NCBI GenBank assembly: GCA_934101115.1
Contig: CAKOPW010000008.1
Coordinates: forward strand, 1-64,000
Reading direction: 5' to 3'
Source: an uncultured Bacilli bacterium
GTDB lineage: Bacteria; Bacillota_I; Bacilli_A; RF39; UBA660
DNA length: 64,000 bases
In this document: positions 24,787-32,830 of the stretch, piece by piece
How positions within the stretch are numbered: position 1 is the first letter of the stretch
How the letters are laid out: the number at the start of each line of letters is the position of its first letter
Made by a program: the position numbers and the translations under genes
Notes under the pieces: generated by a model
The model's database searches: none
What the model was told of the DNA's origin: nothing
Seen by the model: the letters and a program-made list of their open reading frames with translations, nothing else

Positions 24787-25800
24787 CTATTTATGAGAAA
24801 CAGCTATACCTGCTCTTTTATTTTCATAAGCATCATTTAATCCATAAATTCTATAAAGCATTCTATAGAAATCTCCAGAATCATCAGTATCAGGAGTAAA
24901 GATTTTCATTTTTGCATGCTTTGTATATTGCAACATTGCAGGTTTATGAATAATCATAAAGTTAAGATCTCTACTACCAACTTTAGTCATTTCATAATAT
25001 GTACTTATGTTAGAAGCATTAGGTTCTGCTACTCTTGTATAAGTATTCCCCGATTTAGTATAGTAAGTTTTTCCAGCAGTAATTGTTGAATCAGTTGTTA
25101 ATTCAAAAGTATCTTCTACCTTCTTATATCCACCAATTCTTTCACCATCTGCATCTTTACCACTTCTTAACTCAATTTTCGTTAAAAATCTATTTTGTGG
25201 AACCTTTTTAACTTGAGCAAATCTCTTTAATATATCATTATTTGTTGTTCTAGAAACAAATTCTGCCATTGATAATAAAGTTGGACTAATTCTTAAATAT
25301 CTTCCTTCTTCTGGTACTTCATCATTATCTAATCTAGTCATAGCATCTTCTAATGCTTTTAAAACGTCTTCACCTGTTTTATATTCTATACCATCCTCAG
25401 CAACATCTGTAATGTCATCTAATGATGCATAAGTTGCATATCTGACTGCATCCACTTCTGGAATTACCTTAGTTCTTAAAAATTCACTTGACAAGTTTGC
25501 CATGATAACTCCACCAGTTTCTTCATTATCAATTGTGTCAGTTTTTAATTTTCTGCCACGTTCATAATTATATTTAACAGTTTCATTAGTTAGCGTAACA
25601 TCGCCATCTAAATATCCACTATTACGATCATAGTCTCCTAATCCATCCATTTCTAATTTTGGAACTATAATTTCATTTGCATTAGCACCAGCTTTAACTA
25701 AAGCTCCATCAATGTCAAAGTCTGATGTTGTACTTGCACCTTTGTAAACTTTATCTAAAAGTTCAGGCGCATTTTGTTTAAATAATTCAATACTATTCAT
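24787..25800 (-). CDS. Major capsid protein (HK97-type fold expected)
   Basis: 337 residues. It starts MNSIELFKQNAPELLDKVYK, followed by a long arm, VKYNYERGRKLKTDTIDNEE, and EGRYLRISPTLLSMAEFVSR near residue 190. A roughly 50-residue Thr/Tyr-rich insertion (about 225-270, including STITAGKTYYTKSGNTYTRV) interrupts the core and recurs in other phage capsid proteins. A C-terminal PAMLQYTKHAKMKIFTPDTD follows. It is preceded by the scaffold gene, as expected. Confidence 0.88.
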   Translation of the reverse strand: MNSIELFKQNAPELLDKVYKGASTTSDFDIDGALVKAGANANEIIVPKLEMDGLGDYDRNSGYLDGDVTLTNETVKYNYERGRKLKTDTIDNEETGGVIMANLSSEFLRTKVIPEVDAVRYATYASLDDITDVAEDGIEYKTGEDVLKALEDAMTRLDNDEVPEEGRYLRISPTLLSMAEFVSRTTNNDILKRFAQVKKVPQNRFLTKIELRSGKDADGERIGGYKKVEDTFELTTDSTITAGKTYYTKSGNTYTRVAEPNASNISTYYEMTKVGSRDLNFMIIHKPAMLQYTKHAKMKIFTPDTDDSGDFYRMLYRIYGLNDAYENKRAGIAVSHK

Positions 25801-25823
25801 TCTTTAATACCTCTTTCTTTTTT

Positions 25824-26411
25824 CTATTTTTTTTCTTCATCTAGTCCCATAGCATGTAAAATATCATCCATAGCACCAGTTTTATTTGGAGCTGTTGGGT
25901 TTGTTGTAAACTTTGGATTTGCAACATCACTAAGGAATGCTCCACTGTCCTTTTCTTGTAAATCTTTAAGCCATTCTGAACCACCTAAAAATTTTCCAGT
26001 TTCTTCATCATACTTAAAGTCTTTTGCATTAAATTGTGAGATTACTCCAGCTTTTGCGCTTTCACTCGCAAATTTAATGTCCTTAAAAAAAGCATCAACC
26101 CTTTCATTTCTAATGCTTTTTTCTTTTGCTTCTTTTTCAGCAGCAATTCTTTCAGCTTCCTTTTCTTTAAAGTCTGCTACTTCTTGTTTTAGTGTGTCTA
26201 ATTCTTTTGAATCAGGAATGTTTTTTAATTGTTCATTTAAACTATCAATAGTAGTTTTATAATTTTTTATTTCTTCATTTTTTGCATCTTCTACTTTTTT
26301 GTTTTCAACTTTTACAATTTCACCATTCTTCGCAAGTATGCTTTTAATCATCTCTTGTGATAATTTTTCCTTTCCTTCTCCAATTTCTAAACTCTCTAAA
26401 AACTCTTTCAT
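25824..26411 (-). CDS. Phage scaffolding protein (Gp20-type)
   Basis: 195 residues from the ATG at 26411, which follows GGAAGGAG. A long charged central coiled coil (KVENKKVEDAKNEEIKNYKT, PDSKELDTLKQEVADFKEKE) ends in a small C-terminal domain (GGSEWLKDLQEKDSGAFLSD, NKTGAMDDILHAMGL). This is the usual architecture of Gp20-family scaffold proteins, which direct capsid assembly and are then lost. The leader of this gene carries structured RNA (26430-26745). Confidence 0.85.
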   Translation of the reverse strand: MKEFLESLEIGEGKEKLSQEMIKSILAKNGEIVKVENKKVEDAKNEEIKNYKTTIDSLNEQLKNIPDSKELDTLKQEVADFKEKEAERIAAEKEAKEKSIRNERVDAFFKDIKFASESAKAGVISQFNAKDFKYDEETGKFLGGSEWLKDLQEKDSGAFLSDVANPKFTTNPTAPNKTGAMDDILHAMGLDEEKK

Positions 26412-26429
26412 ATCTTCTTCTCCTTCCAC

Positions 26430-26662
26430 TTTTTCCAGAGGTCGTGTCCTCCTAGATTTTTAGATATTGTTAGTCCTACCGTTGCTATACCACACGAAAA
26501 AAGCCGATATTTCTATCGACTTTTATTTAAAGTGCTAATATAAGCACCATAGAACAGATATAAACTGCAATTTTAGGATATTAATAGGTTAATTGCAAAA
26601 CTTTAACAGAGCCTATATATATCTACTCTATGCTACTCATATCGTAGCAATAATTATTTATT
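26430..26662 (-). ncRNA. Structured leader between capsid-2 and scaffold genes
   Basis: A gene-free stretch with stacked hairpins on the minus strand: GCTAC/GTAGC, TGCAATT/AATTGCA, GTGCT/AGCAC, then the terminator at 26501-26522. After that come TATAGCAACGGTA and GGAGGACACGACCTC just before the scaffold ribosome binding site. The last two motifs and GTGCTTATA recur in the large RNA region at 32010-32800. Function unknown. Confidence 0.5.
26495..26522 (-). terminator. Intrinsic terminator before the scaffold gene
   Basis: Minus-strand AAGTCGAT/ATCGGCTT stem (one G-U pair) with an AGAA loop, followed by six T. It would end the packaging/portal transcript or attenuate entry into the capsid genes. 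Confidence 0.8.
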
Positions 26663-26744
26663 TAAGGAAGGCAGGTGTCCCTGGCCCTGCATCTCTTTTG
26701 ACCATTAAGGTGTGTGGATGGGACATTCTTCCACCTCTTCCTTA
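26663..26744 (-). ncRNA. Three-way-junction RNA with complementary hairpin loops
   Basis: Closing stem TAAGGAAG/CTTCCTTA (8 bp). Hairpin 1 is GTGGA/TCCAC with loop AGAATGTCCCA; hairpin 2 is GCAGG/CCTGC with loop GCCAGGGACA. The loops contain TGTCCC and GGGACA, perfectly complementary over six bases, so they can kiss within one molecule or between copies. It starts 12 bp after the stop of the minor capsid gene. The helices are seen directly; the strand is inferred from the direction of the neighbours. Confidence 0.6.
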
Positions 26745-26755
26745 GTAATATTATA

Positions 26756-28309
26756 TTATTTTTTTATTAAATTATCAAATATGACTTTTATACTGCCATT
26801 TTTTATAACTCTTTTTATTTCACTATCTCTTATAAATTGCATATTTATAATCGAATTTTTGAATCCATTTTCTTTTAAATTATTAGCAGTATTCAATTTT
26901 ATTGTTAATTTTATGTTCTTTTCAAATTTTTTAATAATCCATATTGTGTCATCTTTTTTCAATTGTTGGTAAATTGCATCCGGATTACTTAAAATATCAT
27001 CTATTTTATTTAAATAATCTGTAACTTCTATGTGTCTCTCAATTATGTGCTGTTTTCTCTCTGGAGTTAGTATTACATCATTAGATGTAGTTTCAAATAT
27101 GTCAGTATACTTTGAAATATCAAATTGTCCGACTACCATTTTATCAATTTCTTTTTTATATTGACTATTTTTAAATATGTTCATATCTTTGCTTACATAT
27201 TCTCTGTTAGTATTCCTCATCTTGTCATTCTCGTTCAACCAAGCATTGTATTTATTGTTAACTTTTAATAATTTACTACTTGTTTTTTTGTAAGCTTCAT
27301 CATATCCCAGCTTTTTATCAACTATTTTTTCTCTTTTTAAAGATCTAATATTTCTTTCAAACTCTCTTTGAGTATCAAGTAGTTCCCTTTCTTTTCTACT
27401 TTCTTCAATATCAATAGGTTTTGGAATACTTTCCCACTCAAAATAAGGTCTAAAGTTGTGATAACAATTTATTCCTTTTAATCCTAGCATTTTGCCATAA
27501 CCAGTTTTCTCATAAAAATTATCATATTTATCATTTGATCCTATTATCATATATACTTTGCCTTGCCACTCATCATGTGCTTCATAATCAGCTTTAGTAT
27601 ATTTGGTTCTTGTTCTAGCTCCAGCATGTTGATCTACATAAACAAAATTAGTTTTCATTACTTCAGTTGCTGTTGTTAACTCAATATCACCTATCAATTG
27701 ATTTACTCTTGTAACTATATCTCTTCGTACAGCAGATTCAATACTTATACTTCTTCCGCTATCATAATTTGCTAGTAATATACCTTCTTTTCCCATTTTA
27801 TCAATAGCTTTTTTTATTGACTGATCATAAGTATATACACCAGTAGAAGTTTCTATATATGCTGTATTCAGAATTGTTTGATAAACCTTTTTTGTTGATT
27901 CTATGGCTTTAGTATTTATTAAATTACATATATTCTCTGTACTTTTAAATGCTTCTTTTATAAGATTAGTTGCTGATTCGCTATCGTATATATCAGATAA
28001 GGACACATTCTTATTAAAATGTTTGTTATAACTTTCTAATGTATCAAGACTAATAGACTTTTTGCTAGATTCTTTTAAAATATTCTTTAATGCCTCTTTT
28101 ATTTCAGCTTTATTTTCTTTAAAAATGAATGTTGCATCTTTGTCTATAGCCTTTAATTCAATAAGCTTATCTAAATACCATTTAAGAGTACCCTTTATTC
28201 CATCATAATTGTCTATTCTTTCTAAAATATCCAATATTAGTTCTTTTTCAATAGAATCGTAAATTTCAATTAATGGTTTTAATAAATCATAAAATTGCTT
28301 TTTATTCAT
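26756..28309 (-). CDS. Minor capsid protein 2 with C-terminal PBECR-type nuclease domain
   Basis: 517 residues. Residues 1-390 match phage minor capsid protein 2: LLANYDSGRSISIESAVRRD, YVDQHAGARTRTKYTKADYE, ANDKYDNFYEKTGYGKM-like segments, and GINCYHNFRPYFEW with its CxH. The C-terminal 120 residues (SNDVILTPERKQHIIERHIE, DDTIWIIKKFEKNIKLTIKL, GFKNSIINMQFIRDSEIKRV) have the layout of the Barnase/EndoU/ColicinE5/RelE-like (PBECR) toxin nucleases. These are often fused to minor head proteins and presumably ejected into the host. It overlaps the portal gene stop by 1 nt. Confidence 0.78.
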   Translation of the reverse strand: MNKKQFYDLLKPLIEIYDSIEKELILDILERIDNYDGIKGTLKWYLDKLIELKAIDKDATFIFKENKAEIKEALKNILKESSKKSISLDTLESYNKHFNKNVSLSDIYDSESATNLIKEAFKSTENICNLINTKAIESTKKVYQTILNTAYIETSTGVYTYDQSIKKAIDKMGKEGILLANYDSGRSISIESAVRRDIVTRVNQLIGDIELTTATEVMKTNFVYVDQHAGARTRTKYTKADYEAHDEWQGKVYMIIGSNDKYDNFYEKTGYGKMLGLKGINCYHNFRPYFEWESIPKPIDIEESRKERELLDTQREFERNIRSLKREKIVDKKLGYDEAYKKTSSKLLKVNNKYNAWLNENDKMRNTNREYVSKDMNIFKNSQYKKEIDKMVVGQFDISKYTDIFETTSNDVILTPERKQHIIERHIEVTDYLNKIDDILSNPDAIYQQLKKDDTIWIIKKFEKNIKLTIKLNTANNLKENGFKNSIINMQFIRDSEIKRVIKNGSIKVIFDNLIKK

Positions 28310-29718
28310 TATTCTTCATCAGGACCATTTGATTTGGCTGGTTCTTCCGTTAATTTACTATATTCTTTTTGTCTTTTTACAAACTCTATTGCTTCCGCTT
28401 CTTTCATGTTTCTTGTGTCCATAATATACTGAACATCACTTATTATATCTGCATTTCTTTCAATTAAAGATTGATTTCTAGCAGTATCTTTATCAACTAA
28501 AATCGAATCATCCCATTCGTATTCTGTTAAATAATTTGTTGCTACTGGAATCCTATATAACTTACATAATACATAAATTCCATAAAGTAAGTCCTCGAAA
28601 GCATCTTGTAAAACAGCTTGAATATCTGAAACAGTAACATAATAATCTTGTTTTGATGCTTTTATTTCTTGAGCTGTTTTTTCTATTGCCTCCGGTTTAG
28701 CTAAAGTTCCATGAGATAAATGACAAGCGCTTTCAACTTGTATTAATAATTCATTTAACCCATTAAACAACGGATTATCTCTTATTTCAGGACTGAAAAT
28801 ATTAAAACTTTTGTCTTTTGTCTCGTCAAAATCCCATTTTCTAAAGTATCGTTCTTTCCCTACTGGTAATTTATATTTTCCTTTTTCAAATTTTAAAATA
28901 CTTTCATCAACATCAACAGCAAGTTCTGTTCCCTCATACTCATGAATTATTCTTGAATACTGATGATCAATTTCTTCCAAAATTCCTAAAGCATTGTGAT
29001 ATATAGGTTGTCCTATTGGACTATCATTATCTAAATCATTAGATGTTGGCATTGTTACAAAACCACCTATTAATCTATCAATTCCTTCTATACTTTGTGT
29101 AGGCTCGATATCTTTCCATTTATCAACTTCAGATAATTCGATTTTTTTTGATAGGATAACTCCATTTGGCTGTCCTACATAACAAATATTTTTAATTGTT
29201 AAAGAATTATTTTTGTATTCGTTATACTCGAGTCTAGTATATATTTTATTGTTTTGTGTTAATTGGTCTATTAATATATAGCTTATTAAGTTACCATCAT
29301 CATCAAATCCAACAGGAATAAATTTATCTGCTTGAATTATATTTATCTTTATGTCTTTGCCGTCAAAATAAGGTCTAAAGAATATTGACGATTTTCCAAG
29401 AAGCTGTTCAACAAATCTTCTCTTTTTCTTTAAAAATCTTTGATAGACTTTATCAATATACTTATCTGAACAAGTACTTTTAAATTCAATAGTAACTGCT
29501 TTAGCAACCTTTTCACACATTGTTCTTGCAACATGTAAAGATTTAGTATTTTCATCTATCCATGGTTCTGATTTATTGTATATTTTACTCCAAAGATCAA
29601 TTGAATTTAAAATATCTTGACTCGTTTGTATATCTAATTCAAAGTCTCTTGCTATTTTATTATAATCAAACATTTTATGCCACCACCTTTTAAAACTATT
29701 TATTAAATTACTAATCAT
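28309..29718 (-). CDS. Portal protein, SPP1 Gp6-like
   Basis: About 469 residues. Landmarks: DYNKIARDFELDIQTSQDIL, HVARTMCEKVAKAVTIEFKS, LGKSSIFFRPYFDGKDIKIN, DEDGNLISYILID-type segments, SHGTLAKPEAIEKTAQEIKA and the C-terminal YEWDDSILVDKDTARNQSLI. These are typical of SPP1 Gp6-type portals, the dodecameric ring through which DNA is pumped. The ATG at 29718 has GGGTG nine bases upstream; ATG 29724 and GTG 29730 are alternatives. It overlaps the terL end. Confidence 0.88.
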   Translation of the reverse strand: MISNLINSFKRWWHKMFDYNKIARDFELDIQTSQDILNSIDLWSKIYNKSEPWIDENTKSLHVARTMCEKVAKAVTIEFKSTCSDKYIDKVYQRFLKKKRRFVEQLLGKSSIFFRPYFDGKDIKINIIQADKFIPVGFDDDGNLISYILIDQLTQNNKIYTRLEYNEYKNNSLTIKNICYVGQPNGVILSKKIELSEVDKWKDIEPTQSIEGIDRLIGGFVTMPTSNDLDNDSPIGQPIYHNALGILEEIDHQYSRIIHEYEGTELAVDVDESILKFEKGKYKLPVGKERYFRKWDFDETKDKSFNIFSPEIRDNPLFNGLNELLIQVESACHLSHGTLAKPEAIEKTAQEIKASKQDYYVTVSDIQAVLQDAFEDLLYGIYVLCKLYRIPVATNYLTEYEWDDSILVDKDTARNQSLIERNADIISDVQYIMDTRNMKEAEAIEFVKRQKEYSKLTEEPAKSNGPDEE

Positions 29719-31063
29719 TATCATCTTCACCCTTTTCTAAATCTCTAAGTATCGGTAATATTTGTTTAATGAATTTCCAAATTCCCATTATTAAGTATCT
29801 TAATGCATCCATACAATGGTCATTTTGTTTTATAGGTACTTCTTTACCTTTATCTAACAAATCTTTGTCATATTCATATAAATACATTTCTTTAATCAAA
29901 TTCTTTTGTTTAGGAGAAATAAATAATGAACATAATGATAAAACTTTTTGGACTCTACTTATTCCTAAAGCAACATCGTTTTTTGCATCTTTTATTGATA
30001 CATTTGGACATTGCTTTTTTATTTCTTCAGCTAAGCCCTTTGCTGAAGGATCTATAAAAACGAATCTTACTTCAAGACCCGTTTCTTTTTCTATTTGCTC
30101 TACAAAATTTTTAAAGTCTAATGCATAATCGCTTGGAGACTTTTGCTTACCTGTTTCTCTACCAGAATAATAGTATTCATCTATACCACGAACACAATTA
30201 CATTTATAATCTATACCAAAAGCTTCATAAGTTGTTGCATTCATTTGTCCATAGTCAATACTAATGTAACAATATTTCATATCTTTATAATTGTCTTTGT
30301 CACATTCTTTTACATGAACTTCCTCTTTAAACATGTAATATATTAGTTCATCTATACCTGTACATAATCCTAACCAAAGCCAGTTGTACATTTTTTCATC
30401 AATAGACTTTAATATTTCTGCAGCTTCTATTAATTTTTTACCAAGCCAATTTACTGGAACATCTCTGTAGTCAACATGAACATGAAGTGTATCAGAACGC
30501 ATTTCCATTTTTTCGCACCACTCCATAATAGGAGCTCTAGGATTTTTCGGAGGATTAAAATAATACTCTATAACAAAGTCGTTATCATTTCCACGAATAA
30601 AGGTTGCCTCAATATTTTGTAATTCATCTTCTCCTTCACCTTTATCAAAAAATTCTGTTAACTCATCAATTAATACTAAAACAATAGGTCTATCTTCATC
30701 TATCATACCTTTTGTATCATCTATAGAATCATTACCAGTAAAGTAAATTGTGTTTCCAGTCTTTAAATGCGTTATTTGCATAGGACTAACAGTTATTTTA
30801 AAATCACTTTTCTTATAACCTAACCTTCCAATTGCTCTTAAACACTCTTTAAACACAGTCTTTTTTAATTTATTATGAAACTTACGAAGTACTACCACCG
30901 AACCAGGAGTTTTATCTATTATTGTTCTTATAGCTTTTATTCCCATATAACTAGATTTTGTTCCAGCACGACCACTCGTTACAATATGATGAATATGTTT
31001 CGTATCATGAAATATTTGATAAAACTTTGGAATTATCAAATCACTAATTTTTATTATTTTCAT
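29711..31063 (-). CDS. terL: Terminase large subunit, PBSX type
   Basis: 450 residues. The ATPase domain has a Walker-A-like SGRAGTKSSYMGIKAI near residue 30 and Walker B IVLVLIDELTEF near residue 128. The nuclease domain has SIDYGQMNATTYEAFGID, VFIDPSAKGLAEEI and DHCMDALRYLIMG. Together these drive DNA packaging and cut the concatemer. The start overlaps the terS stop by 20 nt. Confidence 0.93.
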   Translation of the reverse strand: MKIIKISDLIIPKFYQIFHDTKHIHHIVTSGRAGTKSSYMGIKAIRTIIDKTPGSVVVLRKFHNKLKKTVFKECLRAIGRLGYKKSDFKITVSPMQITHLKTGNTIYFTGNDSIDDTKGMIDEDRPIVLVLIDELTEFFDKGEGEDELQNIEATFIRGNDNDFVIEYYFNPPKNPRAPIMEWCEKMEMRSDTLHVHVDYRDVPVNWLGKKLIEAAEILKSIDEKMYNWLWLGLCTGIDELIYYMFKEEVHVKECDKDNYKDMKYCYISIDYGQMNATTYEAFGIDYKCNCVRGIDEYYYSGRETGKQKSPSDYALDFKNFVEQIEKETGLEVRFVFIDPSAKGLAEEIKKQCPNVSIKDAKNDVALGISRVQKVLSLCSLFISPKQKNLIKEMYLYEYDKDLLDKGKEVPIKQNDHCMDALRYLIMGIWKFIKQILPILRDLEKGEDDND

Positions 31064-31547
31064 AGTCTTTTAAATCATCAACAAGAATAACACTATCAGG
31101 TTGTTCATTATTATCATCATTTTTAGGTTCTCGTTGTTTTTCTCTCCATTGATCTGGTTTTCTATTCTTCAACCAAAATATTTGTGCTGTTGGATCTGGC
31201 GGTATATGAACTTCATCATATACTTCAACAATTTCTTCATATTCACTAGATTTATATCCCTCATCATTGTATTCAACTCTTTTAACCTTCATATGTTTTA
31301 AAACTGGAGCGTTATAGCCTAAAGCTTTTTTAAACAATGCACTTTCAACTTCATAGTCCGCAATTTCTTTATTCTTTTTTAAGGTGTCATTTATGTCACT
31401 ATACTTTTTCTTCCATTCGTATAATGTTTGTCTCCTTATACCACAATTATTTGCTATTTGTTCATCAGTTAAACCATCTTTAGCCCAACCTTTAAGTAAA
31501 GTTAAGCCTTCATCGGTTAGCCAATACTCAACTTTACTCTTAGCCAT
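31044..31547 (-). CDS. terS: Terminase small subunit
   Basis: 167 residues. An N-terminal helix-turn-helix (EQIANNCGIRRQTLYEWKKK, about residues 28-48) for recognising the packaging site is followed by VESALFKKALGYNAP and PDPTAQIFWLKNRKPDQWRE, the usual TerS ending. It precedes terL with overlapping reading frames. Confidence 0.88.
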   Translation of the reverse strand: MAKSKVEYWLTDEGLTLLKGWAKDGLTDEQIANNCGIRRQTLYEWKKKYSDINDTLKKNKEIADYEVESALFKKALGYNAPVLKHMKVKRVEYNDEGYKSSEYEEIVEVYDEVHIPPDPTAQIFWLKNRKPDQWREKQREPKNDDNNEQPDSVILVDDLKDYENNKN

Positions 31548-31549
31548 GT

Positions 31550-31732
31550 CTATTCTTCCTCTTTGTTTTCTTTATTTTCTGACTTGCCTTTAATTACTTC
31601 AACTATTTTCTTATTAACTAACACTTTTGCTCTTTCATCTGTTACTTCATATTCATATCCTGGTTGAAGCAAACCTAAATTTTTATTTTCTTTATCTTCA
31701 AAGTTATGAATCAATACTCTTACCTTCTTCAT
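31550..31732 (-). CDS. Small acidic/basic protein before terS, unknown
   Basis: 60 residues: a short beta-rich N-terminal half (VRVLIHNFEDKENKNLGLLQ, GYEYEVTDERAKVLVNKK) and a charged Glu/Lys tail. Stop and next start are 2 nt apart. Function unknown. It lies between the tRNA-like element and terS. Confidence 0.6.
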   Translation of the reverse strand: MKKVRVLIHNFEDKENKNLGLLQPGYEYEVTDERAKVLVNKKIVEVIKGKSENKENKEEE

Positions 31733-31757
31733 ATTATTTTCCTTTCCCTAATTTAAT

Positions 31758-31831
31758 TGGTTGCGGAATCAAGAATCAAACTTGAATCAACTGCTACTGA
31801 AACAGTTATGTTGTCATTACACTATTCCGCT
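31758..31831 (-). tRNA. tRNA-like cloverleaf, anticodon position CAG, non-canonical
   Basis: A 74-nt fold on the minus strand. The acceptor AGCGGAA/TTCCGCA has six pairs plus an A-A mismatch at the first position; discriminator A and CCA are encoded. The D-arm is GTGT/ACAT with loop AATGACA (no GG). The anticodon arm is ACTGT/GCAGT with loop TTCAGTA. The variable loop has 4 nt. The T-arm is TCAAG/CTTGA with loop TTTGATT. CAG would read leucine CUG, but leucine tRNAs have a long variable arm and this one does not; T at position 37 is also odd. It may be a decayed tRNA or a tRNA mimic. Confidence 0.55.
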
Positions 31832-31997
31832 ATGTTTTAAAAAAATTAGATAAATCTATATGTATCTTTTCTCTTCTTTTTGAAGGAATTGATTTTTCTT
31901 TTTTTAATTCTTCTGTACATTTTTTGTTTCTTGGACAATTTTTACATAATGAATATTTAAAACATAAATTATACTCTGTTTTATTTTTTTCTTTCAT
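31830..31997 (-). CDS. Small Cys-rich protein
   Basis: 55 residues from the ATG at 31997, eight bases after GGAGG. A cluster of four Cys (NLCFKYSLCKNCPRNKKC) suggests a small zinc knuckle, followed by a basic tail (KREKIH...). The stop codon overlaps the first bases of the tRNA-like element. It is the first gene after the large RNA and its terminator. Unknown function. Confidence 0.65.
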   Translation of the reverse strand: MKEKNKTEYNLCFKYSLCKNCPRNKKCTEELKKEKSIPSKRREKIHIDLSNFFKT

Positions 31998-32009
31998 CCC
32001 TTTTTCCTC

Positions 32010-32035
32010 CAAAATAAAAACAACCTATACGGTTG
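32010..32035 (-). terminator. Terminator ending the large structured RNA
   Basis: Minus-strand CAACC/GGTTG stem with a GTATA loop, followed by TTTTTATTTT. It separates the RNA from the small Cys-rich gene. Confidence 0.75.
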
Positions 32036-32745
32036 CTATATTTGATACAACAAATTGAAAAGATAACATCTGATCAATTCCGAGTAGTCATCCTCGTATT
32101 TCTTTGTATCTTTAATAGATACTGTACCAAATAATAAAATCTTTAGTCTCTTCCCTCCATAGAATTATTTTTATTGTTATCTCGAGTTCAATAAATTTTA
32201 TTCGTCCAGGTTTCCTTTGATTAGAATACGTCTAATCATATTCCTTTATTATTCAGTACACTACCTACTAGAGATAGTGAACATATATCTCATAGTTTGA
32301 TAATAAATAGTTTCGTATCAGACTTTTTCATAATGGAATCAAACCATTAACACCCGTTCATGCGTTTTCAGAAGTGATTCGCCTCTTTCTACCACCTATG
32401 AGGTCGTGTTCTCCCTAAATATTATCTAATGTGATATATGAATTGATATGTAGTACTTGCAAGATAGATTTTTCGGTGTCTTACCACTTCTAACTTTACA
32501 TATCAAGCATAGTGCCTTTTATAAGCACTATATCAAGTAAATATGTTGGAACAACCTAACTTATAGCAACAAGGTAATCATAGACCTGTCTAGTGTTCTA
32601 TTTTTATATATTTACTCAATATACTACCTATAAAAAGTAGCATTTACCTTATCTTTGATTTGATAAGTCAGCGGGATAATCCAGCTTACGTAATAATGGA
32701 GTAATATTTTATATTCTTCCATAATACTATTTTAACATAAAGTTT
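32010..32745 (-). ncRNA. Large highly structured phage RNA (ROOL/GOLLD-like candidate)
   Basis: About 0.7-0.8 kb without a credible ORF in a phage that otherwise has almost no gaps. Reading the minus strand gives many exact helices. Local hairpins: CTTATC/GATAAG, CTAC/GTAG, ATAGTGC/GCACTAT, TAATGG/CCATTA, GAGATA/TATCTC, GATTAGA/TCTAATC, GTATCT/AGATAC. Long-range: TTGATATGTA/TACATATCAA (10 bp), and AAGGTAA/TTACCTT interleaved with AGTAAATAT/ATATTTACT as a pseudoknot. A terminator closes it. The 5' end is not defined. Size, phage context and the neighbouring tRNA-like element fit the giant ROOL or GOLLD RNAs; the class is inference. Confidence 0.65.
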
Positions 32746-32746
32746 T

Positions 32747-32830
32747 CGTTCATTTTCGCTCATTCGTAAAAATTAATCGTTCAATTTCGTTCATATTATA
32801 ATTTCTATTGTTCAATTTCGTTCATATTGA
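32747..32830. repeat. CGTTCA repeat cluster upstream of the large RNA
   Basis: About seven copies of CGTTCA or close variants in 84 bp. They include two exact copies of GTTCAATTTCGTTCATATT, one of them covering the last codons of the gene ending at 32805. It could be a regulator-binding cluster, a packaging-related site, or a short tandem duplication of the gene's 3' end. Confidence 0.7.

Noticed and set aside
32010..32745. A group I or group II intron instead of a standalone structured RNA
   Set aside because: No split gene flanks the region, no endonuclease or reverse transcriptase ORF is inside, and I could not find a convincing catalytic core such as a group II domain V hairpin.
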